Below, one piece after another: positions 1-10,690 of a stretch of DNA of 64,000 nucleotides; position 1 is the first letter of the stretch, and every line of letters begins with the position of its first letter. The stretch is from positions 5,983,930 to 6,047,929 of the forward strand of contig JACEVL010001161.1 in assembly GCA_020284085.1 (NCBI GenBank). The letters run 5' to 3'. A model generated the notes under the pieces. The model did no database searches. It was not told where the DNA came from and saw only the letters and a list, made by a program, of their open reading frames with translations. The position numbers and the translations under genes were made by a program. This stretch comes from Aporrectodea caliginosa. Its lineage: Eukaryota > Annelida > Clitellata > Crassiclitellata > Lumbricidae.

Positions 1-84
1 ACTATTCCTTGATGAGGCGAAACGCTCAATATCGTCTATTATGCCAAACGAAATGTGAGAATTGCTCAGAATGTTTTCTGTGGA

Positions 85-180
85 CATCAACTGCCTCACA
101 TTTTGGTGGTGCCAGTCAGAAGCCTGGATAAAAGAGGAGGGCGACGCATATCGTTTTTGCAACAGAACAACATCTTTAAA
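85..180 (+). repeat. SINE-like repeat A, copy 1
   Basis: First copy of a dispersed repeat with the core 'gccagtc..aagcctggataaa' followed by 'gaggagggcgacgc'. At least fourteen more copies lie between 34.9 and 46.4 kb on both strands. This copy is more diverged than most. Confidence 0.65.
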
Positions 181-205
181 CAAAAACAATAATATACAAA
201 CATAG

Positions 206-312
206 CCAGGTAACGGTTAACATCAAAGGCCATGGCATCAGCATAGCATCACAAGATGTCGCTATAGCGTGGTTAACGCAAAAACCGTATTTAGACACCT
301 TTAAAACGTTTA
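206..312 (+). repeat. SINE-like repeats B and C
   Basis: Immediately after repeat A lies a B-type piece ('acatcaaaggccatgg' and 'caagatgtcgctat') and then a C-type piece ('agacacctttaaaacg'). The same A-B-C succession recurs at about 36.0-36.3 kb, so the three modules probably belong to one composite repeat of about 280 bp. Confidence 0.5.
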
Positions 313-398
313 TAACACAAGATATATAAACCCATCATTGTCTCCGAATGGGTGTCTGATTACTGCTCTCACAAATATTGTAGTAAATATTCGGAAGC

Positions 399-836
399 TG
401 CGACCAGCCGGAGACACTGGTTCATCTCTTCTTCGCCTGCAGAGAGGTCCGCTTCCTGTGGCGATGGACGGACCGAGTAATGACGAACATTTCCGGAAAC
501 ACAGCGAAGATTGGGGCGGGTTTTGTGCTTTTCCAACAGGATATAGGGATCAACACCATGGACGCTACAACCCTCCTCGTCTTGAGCGGCGAATTAAAAC
601 TTGCCATCTGGACTCAGAGAAATCGTGTCAAGTACGACAAAGTGCAACTCGATGGTAGCGATATACTCCGTCTTTATTTACATTCAGTGAAACACCGGAT
701 ACAGGCGGACTTCGTCAGACTCGAGCGAGGATATTTCTCCAACTTGTGGTGTCGGGGAAATCCACCTCCCTTGGCCGAAGTAAACGGAGACTGTGTAAAT
801 ATAAATATGAAAACAGATGTAAATAAAACGCGGTAA
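399..836 (+). pseudogene. LINE ORF2 C-terminal fragment (zinc-binding, zf-RVT-like)
   Basis: The plus-strand reading starting at the Cys codon at 399 gives CDQPETLVHLFFACREV and then a Trp-rich stretch (FLWRW). The Cys..His-x4-Cys spacing with HLFFxC is the signature of the zinc-binding domain that follows the reverse transcriptase in several non-LTR retrotransposons. The frame stays open to the TAA at 834-836 and the 3' sequence is AT-rich. The upstream half of the zinc site and all of the RT are missing, and a stop codon lies just upstream in frame, so this is a 5'-truncated, inactive LINE copy. The clade cannot be fixed from this short tail. Confidence 0.6.
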
Positions 837-1546
837 TAAGACTCTTAGAATTTAAAAGGAGCACCAGCTCACAGACGGTTCAAGAACAGTGGTTTTCAAT
901 GTCACGCTTTAGCATAAGTACTTAGATCTAAAACTGTAGTTTTTTTATTAATACGTAGAAAAACTGATTGTATACATTCAAATAAGTATTACATTAGTTC
1001 AGTGCATATCGACAGTAATTGAACAGTTCTTTCAAGAGATTTATATTGAAAAGCTCATTGTGGACAGTTATATTAGCAGCATATCGCTTCACCGCATATT
1101 TTTTCTACAGAGAAAGTTAGTGAGTGTTGTAAATTACATGTAAACATTTTGTACATTTATTAAAAGATAAAAAAAAAATATTCGGAAGATGTCGTATGCT
1201 ATACTCTTGTGCTATCGCATGCTATCGTATGCTATTATATGTAGGCCTAACTATTTTTCGAGCGATTGATGAGATGGAAAATTAAACGGTATCTCGATGC
1301 GATCGAGAGACTCATTCGCAAGTCAACAGGAACTAAACGTAGAATTCAAGACTCATGCGCCTTCTGGATTTAGGAGGATTACGGCATCTGAACGAGCGTG
1401 CAAATTCATGTCGTACGGTTTATGAACGATCGAGTGTTCCAATGTGATTTACGTTAAAGAAATGCCTCGTTGCAAAGTCAATAACCGAAGGGGATTGAAT
1501 CTCTTAAAGAGAGCCCTAATAGTGACGAGAGAGCCAAGGACCAGAG
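837..1546. other. AT-rich intergenic sequence, nothing recognised
   Basis: No ORF or repeat structure that I can support. A short imperfect triplication of 'gctatcgtat' lies near 1200-1236. Confidence 0.5.
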
Positions 1547-1699
1547 ATGATCGAGGAAGGAACGTTGTCCTTTGATGAACATCCTTCGTCTGATACTAAG
1601 ACCCCAGAGGAACAACCAGAAATAGATCCAATCAGCGACAGGCTGATCGGCGACGTGATGGCCCAACTCTCAAAGAAGAAAATGAAGACGAAGAATTAA
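1547..1699 (+). CDS. Possible short acidic/basic ORF, unknown
   Basis: A 50-codon open frame begins MIEEGTLSFDEHPSS, continues through a Glu/Pro-rich stretch and ends KKKMKTKN. It looks like a piece of a charged protein such as a retroelement gag or LINE ORF1, but no motif confirms this. It could be non-coding. Confidence 0.2.
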   Translation: MIEEGTLSFDEHPSSDTKTPEEQPEIDPISDRLIGDVMAQLSKKKMKTKN

Positions 1700-2670
1700 G
1701 AGGCTGACAAAAGACGACCTCGTGAAGAATCGAACAACAACAGAACAACAAAGCAGCTTCGGTAAACGTCAAAGACGCCAGAATGCTAAGAAAAAGTGTA
1801 AATTAAATGTCACCCATAACCTAAATGTCGCTGGCGATAAGCCACCGAATGATGGTGAAATTCAATATTCAAACGATTGAAACCATGTCCACTCGTATAC
1901 AGGAAATTAAACTCCAATCATGGAAACTCTACTTGAAATACCAACACACACAAACACGTAGGCCTACACAAACATTGAGTGGACAGAACCCTTATGGAAT
2001 CCCTCTCTCGCACAGTCTACATAGATGGTTAGGAAGGTGAGTTAGTTCAGTTTTTTAAATCAACCCTCCAGACACTAGTCTTGCAGAAGGAGTTGGTTGA
2101 GAAAGCGGCGAAGATCCCGAAATCCGTGTCATAACCGTAGAACTCAGACCCCAGTTGGTCAAGGACGCACGGTTTCACAAGAGAGAGAGAGCGTTGAAAA
2201 TGTAGACGATATATAGTGCCTGGTTTGGATGGTATCTAAAATTGGTTGTCCCTGGTCAGATTTTGTGGGTATTATTTTGGATAGGCAAAAGGATCCGAGA
2301 AAGTCGACGCTCTGTCTCCAGACCTTTTCAGCGAAGGTTTCGTTGTGTTTGCATCGTGAAGATTTCTCTCCGTTTATTTCGCCTTCCCGCGCATCTCCGA
2401 TCGTGCAATATGCCGAGTTGTTTTAGCGTTTTTGAGTTGACTAATTTGGTTCGTTCATTTATATCCCAGTGTACGGCCAAGTAAGCGGAGTTTCTACAGT
2501 TCCGCCTCACTGTACATCGGTCGCTTTATTGCGCCGTCTCCTATTGTAAGTCCTTAACTCTATTATTAAGTATACTCAGTTTGCTCTTTAGTTTGTTAGT
2601 TTGTACGTTTAGGCTAATGGCATATCCAGTGACTATGCGTGCGTCCGGGATTGGCTTCATCAACAGTAGG
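1700..2670. other. Intergenic sequence, nothing recognised
   Basis: Several short overlapping open frames near 2229-2510 on both strands have no recognisable domain. I do not support any of them as genes. Confidence 0.5.
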
Positions 2671-2783
2671 CAGTGGCGGCGCCAGATATGCAGTTTCAGC
2701 AGGTCGCGTCAGGGTCATGGGAGCTATTTAGCAGGTCGAAGAAATTAATGTTTGAGTTTGACGCATCAATGAGCCTAACTTAG

Positions 2784-2824
<41 letters not shown>

Positions 2825-3047
2825 CGAAGAAAATTATTATGGAATACATAAAGCCCAATTGTTGTAGCATATTCAAATCTAAACAATAGTGCATTAAAAC
2901 GTTAATCTTAAGTTACATTACTAATCTTTACAGATTTGGAATTACTGATCAGCTACTCAGAACAAATTTAGGCAGGTCATTAAGCAGGTCGGGAGCAAAA
3001 TAAGCAGATCAAATGACCTGCTGCGACCTGCTGTAGCGCCGCCACTG
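2671..3047. mobile_element. hAT-type MITE, 377 bp
   Basis: The element begins CAGTGGCGGCGCC and ends with the near inverted complement GCGCCGCCACTG. It is flanked by an 8-bp near-duplication (acagtagg at 2663-2670, gcagtagg at 3048-3055). Terminal CAG/CTG plus an 8-bp target duplication is the hAT hallmark. 'Gcaggtcg' words recur inverted near both ends. It has no coding capacity, so it is a non-autonomous MITE, and it contains an AT microsatellite (about 2789-2822). An isolated end of the same type, GGCGCCGCCACTG, is at about 46669-46681. Confidence 0.75.
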
Positions 3048-3850
3048 GCAGTAGGCCTACTGTTGGCAGCTTAAATTGGTCTTCATTTTATGTAACTGTC
3101 AATTTACATTTATTTAATAAACGTCATGAATCAATTTTTTAAATATATTGAAATTGTTTCTGCCGTGAGTGAATAACTTGCTGTTTTCTGATTCAAGTCT
3201 TCGATTTCATTTGCGGTTTAATTAAAGATTATTATTACGGCATATCTGCTTAAACATGAAAAATTAATTGTTCAGAAGGCGTTTCTAATATTCGGTAGGC
3301 CTATGTATACCGACCATTTGAGTGGTAAACTCTGTATCATGTGTAACGTTTTATTGTCTTTCGATGGAATTCAGCTTGCATTCGATTTCGGAATCTGAGT
3401 CAAAATAATGCTACGAAGTTTGCCAGGAGTAGCTAGTTGCGCATCTTCTGGATACTGACCTGATTACGGTTTGGTTTTCTTGTGCCATGGGTTGATATCT
3501 TGCGTATTAGACACCGGTCGACGTCACAGAAGTTGCTAATTACATTTACAATTCAACGATCACCATTGATTACCTGGAAATATCAAGTAATGAAATAGTC
3601 GCCTAACAGAGACAATTCGCTTCTCATGAGATTTTCCTAGGTGTTACTCTTAGAGAAAGGCCTCTCAGAAAAGATAATGCTGCTTTAAATTGATCACATT
3701 TTAATGCACAAATATACATTTTAAAGGTTACATTAGAGGTGATTTATTATGGAAGTTTTATATTATACTTAGACATTACTCTAGAAATTTGTTAGATTAT
3801 TCTAAATAGCACTTAGACTATCATTACACTAAGTAATTCTACTGAAGTTC
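3048..3850. other. Region downstream of gene 1, nothing recognised
   Basis: AT-rich sequence without a supportable ORF. It presumably contains the 3' flank of minus-strand gene 1. Confidence 0.5.
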
Positions 3851-3852
3851 TG

Positions 3853-3858
3853 TTTATT
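3853..3858 (-). promoter_or_regulatory. Poly(A) signal AATAAA of gene 1
   Basis: AATAAA on the minus strand, about 50 nt past the stop codon of the propeller exon, a suitable place for the cleavage signal. Confidence 0.5.
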
Positions 3859-3907
3859 ATTTCTGCAAACGGTGCAGACAATCTGTAAACTGTGGTATAC
3901 ACTTGTC

Positions 3908-4749
3908 CTAATGAATTTGATAAACAGCGACTTCTTGTAGTTTGCCAACAAGTATTTGCTTCTTGCGTTCATCGTAATGCAGTGCCCAATTAGGCAAGTT
4001 CTCCTCAGATGTTAGAAGAATTTGTTTCCACTCGAGTGAACCTATGTCAAACATAACCACATTGGATTTCAATTTATCCCTTTGAGCCACAAACAGTCGA
4101 TTGTTCTCTGAATCCAAAGACAAGTGATATGGATTCATGAGCTCTTGATGCTCTTCTCTTGACTGGAATTGGCGAAGTATTTGCCCTTCGCTGTTCAATT
4201 CACTGATCACCCAAGATAATATCCCTATCCATGGGTCAAGTTGCGATTTGTGAATCATGAGGAATTGTCCATTGCATTCCTTTATGACATGGACTGGCCA
4301 ATATATGTCGCCAGACAATGAAATGCTTCGAATGATCTTGGCATCTGATGCGTAGATTTCCAATCGCCTCTCCTCTCCATCAGCTCTCAGTAGCAAAAGA
4401 TGTCCATCATTGCCCACTGACAGACTGACGATGTCGTTTACGTTTGGCAACCACTGAGTCACTTGACAGTCCTCAACCGTTAGCGTCCAGATGCATTCCC
4501 TCTGTGAATCACAGATGTATAGACATTTTGACTTGTAACTTGATATAACCTGCCCGAAATTGTAAATCTCTTTTATCTGGATTTTCTTGTAACCCTCCAG
4601 TGGATTTCGGTCGTCAAAGATAAACATCATGGTCCTTCTAGTAAATACTCTGTACACTTCTATGGCAAGAACATAGATTTTTTCGTCCAGTCTAGATACT
4701 GCCTTAACATCCAGCGGACATTGAAGTCGTTTGATGCAGTCAACAGAAA
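3908..4749 (-). CDS. Gene 1 terminal exon: NHL-like beta-propeller
   Basis: Open frame of about 280 residues ending in TAG at 3910-3908. It is built from repeated blade-like segments: LYICDSQRECIWTL, SLSVGNDGHLLLL, YASDAKIIRSISL and LSLDSENNRLFVAQR. These line up with the 29.1-30.0 kb exon (LYVSDYEMKCVWKI, TLSVSTDGQLLLV, YGTDAKLIRSIQL, LSIDSDDRVLVADTEN), so the two are paralogues. The pattern fits an NHL/six-bladed propeller, usually a protein-interaction module as in TRIM-NHL proteins; no RING or B-box was found here. A good acceptor (tgtttcag at 4750-4757) gives a phase-1 start. The apparent ATG a few codons upstream lies in the intron, so the protein continues into upstream exons. Function unknown. 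Confidence 0.75.
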
Positions 4750-5648
4750 CTGAAACATTCAAAGATAGAACCTGTTATCTGAGCTTAACCTAAATCATGC
4801 ATAAACGCCAGTGCTGTGACAGAAGAAACCGAACCAATACAGTAACTTAAGGCAGTAGGACAATAAATAAAACGTAAAAAGAATATAATTGCGTAACTGT
4901 GTTTCAGTCGATACTTGATAAACATGTGAAGATATGAAAAACCATAAGCTGGCCATTGCCTACGATCATGACATTTCTTCTCCTCTTTACTTCAAGAAAT
5001 CGAGATTTTTATTTTTTGCATAGTAATATAATACATTCATATAATACATATAAGACATAAGACATAATACATATAAGACATGGATGGATAATATACGACA
5101 GGATCTGGAGAGAATGAAGATGAACATTGCAGAAGCAAAGGAAAAAATCAAGGACAGAGAACTCTGGAGACGACAAGTTGAGGACTCATCGTTGGCCTTG
5201 GCCTGACGGAGGAGAAACAAAGAAGAAAAAGAATAATACATTCTGCCAATTGGTAACTTCCAGACTTGAGCAATGATTAGAGTAAGCGTTTAAATTCAAC
5301 AATTCTTTAAGACATAACTATAAGTAGATTCATGAAATGAATTACGCAACTGAAATACAATTCAGAAGTCTGTTATAATAAATTATATACAGTAACAATT
5401 ACAAATATTATTTGTAATAGTTGTTACTGTAGCAGCAGATATATATCGCCACTTCCGGAAACTCCACAACTTCTTTTCACAAGAAGGGTTATTTGCGCTG
5501 CCGTTAATTAAACAAGGCAGTTATGTCAAGTATACTGTGAAATAGTTACAATTATATCTTTTGAACCATCAGAATGAAACTTAAGTTGCGAGGTGAAAGA
5601 AATGAATGAATTTTTAATTTTTCGGAATATTTATCGAATCTTACGTAC
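4750..5648 (-). other. Intron of gene 1
   Basis: Sequence between the propeller exon and the nearest 48-bp exon. It is bounded by the donor GTACGTAAG (5648-5640) and the acceptor tttcag, and contains a LINE tail at 5081-5240. Confidence 0.6.
5081..5240 (+). pseudogene. LINE ORF2 C-terminal tail, 5'-truncated
   Basis: The plus-strand frame from 5081 reads MDNIRQDLERMKMNIAEAKE and then a KDRELWRR stretch, ending in TGA at 5204-5206. DNIRxDL...AxDRxxWRR is the usual C-terminus of RTE/Jockey-type LINE polyproteins. An A-rich tail (aagaagaaaaagaa) follows and 'acataatacatataagaca' repeats precede it, consistent with a severely 5'-truncated insertion in the intron of gene 1. Confidence 0.6.
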
Positions 5649-5696
5649 CTGGTTGTTCTTTGTTCGTATTTAGCGAAGAAAGAGCTTTACGTTGCT
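5649..5696 (-). CDS. Gene 1 duplicated 48-bp exon, copy nearest the propeller
   Basis: Flanked by acceptor ttgcag and donor GTACGTAAG on the minus strand. In phase 1 it encodes QRKALSSLNTNKEQP, with the split codons at both ends completed by neighbouring exons. It is 48 nt long, so including or skipping it keeps the frame. It is the most diverged of three copies in its middle part but keeps the NKEQP end and the intronic 'aagattcgat' just past the donor. Confidence 0.7.
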
Positions 5697-6503
5697 CTGC
5701 AATTCAAATGGTAAAATGACTTTAAACCGATTAAATTAACTAGCGTCACAACCTATAGAAGCAATGTTGGCATTCCCAGAGTTAGCCTACTTTTATATCG
5801 ATGTGCGTCGCATTAACTTCCTGCAATTCATTAGCTCTAGCACGCAAATCATGGACAGATGTCCGTAGGAATACTGTAGATTTTTATTTGACTGCAGTTG
5901 GCACAGCAGTTACACTCACTGGGAATTGACAAAAGTAACGTTTATAAATTAAACTACACAGTTATCGTCTTTAACCCGTTTTTGCCCCAAAATTTATTTT
6001 GGCTTCATTTTCATTTATCTTACACTGTTTGATGCTAGAATAGCTATGCCACCTCAATTTTGCATTTATTTTAAGAAATTCCATATAATTTTTGATTCTG
6101 TTCCTATGTTCCAGTATTGGAACACTGGGCACAAGTGGCACTACACAATAACACTATCCACGTCAACACCACCAAGTAGGCCTACAGCAATGATTATTTT
6201 AAGTGAAATAACCTATGTTTTAGCTGCTATCACAGTGCTGTATAGAAAGAGTTGAGGGTCATATACTCATATTCAGTATATTTGTGCCTTATTTCAAACA
6301 GAGAACTGAAAAATATTTTTAAAATGACCATTTTCCTAGAAAACAAGCGGAGTAAGAAATTCTCGTGGAAGGGAATGCCGATCAGAACCACACTGGCACT
6401 TGGAACCAAATCCTTGAAACCTATCATTTGCTCACAATGTTTACTGTTTCACCAGTTTCTTCATCAGCACTATCTTCTTCGCTCCGTTGTGCTTGAAATA
6501 GCC

Positions 6504-6571
6504 TATGTATGTATGTATGTATGTATGTATGTATGTATGTATGTATGTATGTATGTATGTATGCATGTATA
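6504..6571. repeat. (GTAT)n microsatellite
   Basis: Tandem 'tatg' units inside the TTAA-flanked element. Open frames across it are repeat artefacts. Confidence 0.9.
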
Positions 6572-7039
6572 TATTGTTACATACAAGACCTATGATGATA
6601 TTTGACTACTTGAGGATAGTTAGCATTGTATGTAACAGGTAGAATTGCACCTGTCTTTCTGGCTTGTCGTTTCATGGAAGGATGGGCTGGAAGGTTAGAG
6701 TTGTAGCAGCTGCATGTTTGGCGGGAAAGATCCTTTGGTTGGGATGGTAAAGGGATGAGTGCGTAGACAGTGGGTTGCGTGAATCTACCCATCCTTGTTT
6801 TATGTGTATAAAAGTGGCTGATATGTGAACTCTGGAGTTCAGTTCCGTCTAACTCTAGAGTGCAGCTTGATGTCTGTTGCTGATCGTTTGATGTTTTACA
6901 AAGAATACTGAACTTTGACAAGACTTGTTGTGCTGTTCATACTGGCTTGGACCTCTTTGCGAGAATCTAGGACACGAGTTACGACCAGTATGTAACAATA
7001 TGTATGCATGTAACTATGTACTTATGTATGCAGGGATGG

Positions 7040-7212
7040 ATCTATGTATGGATAGATGTATGTATGTATGTATGTACGTGTATGTATGTATGTAAGTATG
7101 TACGTATGTACGTATGTACGTATGTACGTATGTACGTACGTATGTATGTATGTATGTATGTATGTATGTATGTATGTATGTGTGCATGCATGCATGCATG
7201 CATGCATGCATC
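7040..7212. repeat. (ATGT)n/(ACGT)n/(ATGC)n compound microsatellite
   Basis: Runs of tatg, tacg and gcatgcat units follow one another. They create long Tyr/Val/Met- or His/Thr-rich open frames on both strands that I reject as proteins. Confidence 0.9.
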
Positions 7213-7882
7213 ATGTATGCACGATGATGCAAAATTTAAAAACTTATGCTTAGGCCATATGCGAATAAGTTCGCTAAACCAAGCTAAATTTCATTGTGCA
7301 ATGCAATATAAGAGGCCTCGAGCGAGATGCGGTAACGAGAATCTGCCACTAGCACTTGTGCCCAGTGTTCCAATAATGGAACACACAATATAATTGCAAA
7401 AAGTACAAACTAAAGTTTCTCCTACAAACTAATTAAAATTATCATGGAATACAAGGGTAGGCCTATTAGTGTGCCAAAAACAGCAACTTTTAAAAAGATC
7501 TATTATTTATATGAATTTTAAAAATAGGTACCTTTTCGTAGAAATATATCGAAATTTCTTTCACACAAATGTGCTCATAAAGACCGTATATGACAACAAT
7601 TAGTTATTCAAAATAATAATTTTTTTCGATAGATATATCTTAGAAAATACTGTTTACAACGCTAGGTGATGATTTATATTCAGTGTATAGCGCTAAATTA
7701 CAAATAAATTATTTTCAAAATGTTCCAATAATGGAACACTGGGCAAAAACGGGTTAATGCCACATAAAGTATGAACAGTTAACAAATAGGCCCGACGAAC
7801 TAACAGCAGTAGTCGTAAATTACAGGCCTACGGTGAAAAAAGTGAATTAATGTTTTGGAAAAATTGATCGAATCTTGCAAAC

Positions 7883-7930
7883 CTGGTTGTTCTTTGTCGT
7901 TCTCATGCGTAGCGAGCGACTCTTCTTGTT
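7883..7930 (-). CDS. Gene 1 duplicated 48-bp exon, middle copy
   Basis: Flanked by acceptor tttacag and donor GTTTGCAAG on the minus strand. In phase 1 it encodes QEESLATHENDKEQP, closely matching the copy at 9713-9760 (QQESLAAHKTDKEQP). Flanking intron sequence is also conserved between the copies: 'aagattcgatca' past the donor, and 'caatgttggcattcc' about 70 bp before the acceptor. The duplication therefore copied the exon with intronic DNA. Confidence 0.75.
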
Positions 7931-8214
7931 CTGTAAATAAAGTTGCAAAACTTACTTTAAACCGATTACATTAAGTTGAGCCCAAAATTACAAAAGCAAT
8001 GTTGGCATTCCCAGAGTTACGGACCCACATGGAACCAATATATGACTCATATTTCCATGCAGAGCTCACATGGGTTCCATCTGATGCACATGGCAATGCT
8101 GACAGGGAGAATATGCCGCGTTTTCTAAAAAGCACTTGCAGATAATTGACGCGAAGTTTGTATAATTACCAGACGTTTCAACCCGGCTTCGCACGGGTTA
8201 TCTCTACCTTTATA

Positions 8215-9196
8215 CAGGGTGGCTCAAAATAAAATGTCCCACCGGATAAAATGCAATTTCTCCGCAACCAATTGAGATTTTTATACCAAACTTTCACCAT
8301 TTACAGAGGAATGATTTTCCAACAATCCATGAACATTTTACTAAATAATTTCCATAACTTCAAAAGTTACAGCTGTTTTAATATTAAATTCAATTTTTTC
8401 AAATTTCCGCAGATGAACGGTCCAATAATGGTTATTTCTTTAAGATTTTTTCACAGAGAAATTGTTTTGTAACACCCAAATAATCATGACGTCATATGAC
8501 TTCATTACAAGTTGTAAAGAAAGAATTTATGAAGCAAACAGTTAATAATTGCAGATATTTTAAAATAATATTAAGCGCTCAATTTGTTAATCTTTTACTG
8601 ACGGTGCGCCTGCTCACACGGCAAGGTTGGCTCAAGGCTTCATTGCCAACAACTGCAGTGAATTCATTGGGAAAGATGAATGGCCACCAAACTCTCCAGA
8701 CCTTAGCCCTCTTGATTATCACGTCTGGGGAGCTATGCTTGAACGTTACAAGACATTTCATCCGAAGCCGAAGAACATTGACGAGCTGAAAAAGTCTTGC
8801 AGCTAATATGGAATCAGCTGCCGCAGGACTCAATCAACAAGGCCATACTGAGCTTCACAAAAAGACTTCGAGCTTGTGTGAGAGCTAGGGGTGGACACTT
8901 CGAACATGCCTTGAGATAAACTGCTCAACAGATTTCTGATTTCGTAATGAAAGACGATTTTATTTGACATTGAAAATTGTAAATAACTGTCAATTTTTCT
9001 TCGGAAATGTGAAAAAATAAAATTGAATATTAAAACAGCTGTAACTTTTGAAGTTATGGAAATTATTTAGTAAAATTTTCATGGATTGTTGGAAAATCAT
9101 TCCTCTGTAAATGGTGAAAGTTTGGTATAAAAATCTCAATTGGTTGCGGAGAAATTGCATTTTATCCGGTGGGACATTTTATTTTGAGCCACCCTG
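8215..9196 (+). mobile_element. Internally deleted mariner (DD37D type), 982 bp
   Basis: Long, nearly identical terminal inverted repeats (about 8215-8408 and 9004-9196) begin CAGGGTGGCTCAAAAT and are flanked by TA. Only the last third of a transposase remains between them. Against the 1582-bp relative at 25.7 kb this copy lacks the N-terminal two-thirds of the coding region, so it can move only in trans, if at all. It sits in an intron of gene 1. Confidence 0.85.
8598..8918 (+). pseudogene. Mariner DD37D transposase, C-terminal remnant with frameshift
   Basis: The reading gives TDGAPAHTARLAQGF, then WPPNSPDLSPLDYHVWG, with 37 residues between the two catalytic Asp residues. After ELKK the frame breaks by one nucleotide (extra A near 8792) and resumes as VLQLIWNQLPQ, ending RLRACVRARGGHFEHAL. 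The C-terminus matches the intact transposase at 25906-26976 (RLRSCVRERGGHFEHQL). The N-terminal helix-turn-helix region and the first catalytic Asp are absent. Confidence 0.8.
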
Positions 9197-9504
9197 TATA
9201 TCAGTTCCTGCTTGATTTGCGTGGTTAACTTTGGCTGCTTTGACTGGTACTCACCGGGTACTCCCGTGTATTTGAATTTCTCCATCCTATAGGCCTATAT
9301 AGTTCCCGCTGGATTTGAAAATGTAAAATGTAAACCTTTCATTTTTTTAGCGACCGAATAATTTTAGCCTGGACCCTGCTCATTTTTCAATGAATTGAAA
9401 CGGATAAGTCTTAACCCTTCACCAACGCTCGCCCGTTTGAATGGACACCATGCCATTTAGTATCCCCGTGCAAGGACCGTGCTAGCCCAAGATTTAAATT
9501 TCTA
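9197..9504. other. Intronic sequence, nothing recognised
   Basis: No coding or repeat signal beyond scattered aggccta words. Confidence 0.5.
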
Positions 9505-9602
9505 AAATAAGCCAACATCGGGAAGCGAACCGCGATCCGCACGCTCTCTATAATAGCAGAGGCGCATGAGACGCAACATAATACGCATCTCTTACCAATA
9601 GT
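9505..9602 (-). repeat. Possible tRNA-like SINE head
   Basis: On the minus strand a pol III B-box-like GGTTCGCTTCCCG follows about 60 nt after an A-box-like TTGGTAAGAGATGCG. The intervening region does not fold as a tRNA by eye, so it would be a decayed tRNA-derived SINE at best. Confidence 0.3.
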
Positions 9603-9712
9603 ATGAACAGTTTACAACTAGATCCGATGAACTAACAACGTTAATTGTAAATTGCACACTGAAAAAGAGTGAATGTATTAATTTCTGGCAAAAGTGATCG
9701 AATCTTGCATAC

Positions 9713-9760
9713 CAGGTTGTTCTTTGTCGGTTTTATGCGCTGCAAGCGACTCTTGTTGTT
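9713..9760 (-). CDS. Gene 1 duplicated 48-bp exon, most upstream copy found
   Basis: Flanked by acceptor tttacag and donor GTATGCAAG on the minus strand. In phase 1 it encodes QQESLAAHKTDKEQP, almost the same as the middle copy. The exon and roughly 100 bp on each side are duplicated in the three copies. Further upstream exons, including the start codon, were not identified. Confidence 0.75.
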
Positions 9761-10114
9761 CTGTAAATAAAGTGGCAAAACTGACTTAAAACCGATTAAA
9801 TTAAGTTGAGTCAAAGTCAATAAACCAATGTTGGCATTCCACGAGGTTCTTTCGTTCGATCAATCTTCACCTGAAAGGTTTGGACGTAACTTCTTTCGTA
9901 TTAAGCCTGGCATCATGCCCAAATGGAAGCTGTGTTATAGAACCATATTCCCATATAGATCATACGTTAAGTAATATGTTATATTTCAAAGTTAGCTACT
10001 CTAAGCGGTCATTCAGTTACAGAGTTCTAACTCAAAAAGAGTTAGTCAGTTACTGCGAACGATCTAGAGCTGTCAGACATAAGACAACGTTTCAACGGAC
10101 GAAAGAAGTCAGTT
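9761..10114. other. Upstream of the duplicated exons, nothing recognised
   Basis: An 82-codon plus frame (9880-10128) has no recognisable motif and runs into the LINE fragment. It may be intronic DNA of gene 1. Confidence 0.4.
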
Positions 10115-10118
10115 ATGT

Positions 10119-10690
10119 ATGTTGGTAATTACAGTGCTTGTAGTTCCAGAATTGATTATTGCAACTCCCTACTTATTGGTCTTCCCAAGGTCCGTCTATA
10201 CCCTATTCAATCTGTTCTCAATACTGCTGCTCGATTGATTGCTCACCTTCCTAAATACTCCCATATATCATCATTCATGGTTAACCAACTGCATTGGCTT
10301 CCTCTCTCTGACCGCATTCAGTTTAAAGTCCTTGCTTTGGTCCTCAAATCCAAACTGGGACTTGCTCCAAAATACCTCAGGGATGTCATTCGTCCTCCTC
10401 TTTCTGCATCTTCTCATCGGCCTTTACGATCTCTGGACCGATCTGACTTCTTTGTCCCACGAGCTAGGACTACGATTGCTCAAACTCGATCCTTTGCCAT
10501 CATTGGGCCCTCTTTATGGAATGCCCTTCACTTCACTTTGCGTGAGACTTTCCTTTCTGGATCATTGTCTTCATCTCTCTCTCTCCTTAAAACATACTTC
10601 TTCTCTCGGGGTTCTCGCACTGGGAGCGCTACTGAATGGCCTCGGCTGTGAGCGGCGCTATATAAATTACCAATTACATTACATTACAAA
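10119..10690 (+). pseudogene. CR1/L2-like LINE, 3' fragment
   Basis: The frame reads SRIDYCNSLLIGLPKV, then LHWLPLSDRIQFKVLAL, LGLAPKYLRDVI and FAIIGPSLWNAL, ending at TGA near 10651. These are the conserved thumb/C-terminal blocks of CR1/L2-type LINE reverse transcriptases. The 3' end 'ggcgctatataaat' and the following (ATTAC)n-like tail are typical of such elements. EN and the catalytic RT core are missing. Confidence 0.8.

Larger units (their letters stand above)
5975..7753. mobile_element. piggyBac-like non-autonomous element (TTAA-flanked), 1779 bp
   Basis: TTAA at 5971-5974 is followed by CCCGTTTTTGCCC, and the exact inverted complement GGGCAAAAACGGG precedes TTAA at 7754-7757. TTAA target sites with CCC..GGG ends are diagnostic of piggyBac-type transposition. 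Subterminal 'ccagtgttccaat' words recur near both ends. No piggyBac transposase motif was recognised inside, only simple repeats and short open frames, so it is probably non-autonomous. It sits in the intron between two of the 48-bp exons of gene 1. Confidence 0.75.

Noticed and set aside
4750..4762. ATG at 4762 as the start of the propeller gene
   Set aside because: It lies just upstream of the tttcag acceptor, and the reading frame joins the phase-1 upstream exons; the paralogue shows the same exon start.
7004..7393. 129-codon Tyr/Val/Cys/Met-rich ORF and its minus-strand His/Thr-rich shadows
   Set aside because: They are translations of (ATGT)n and related microsatellites with no codon or domain signal.
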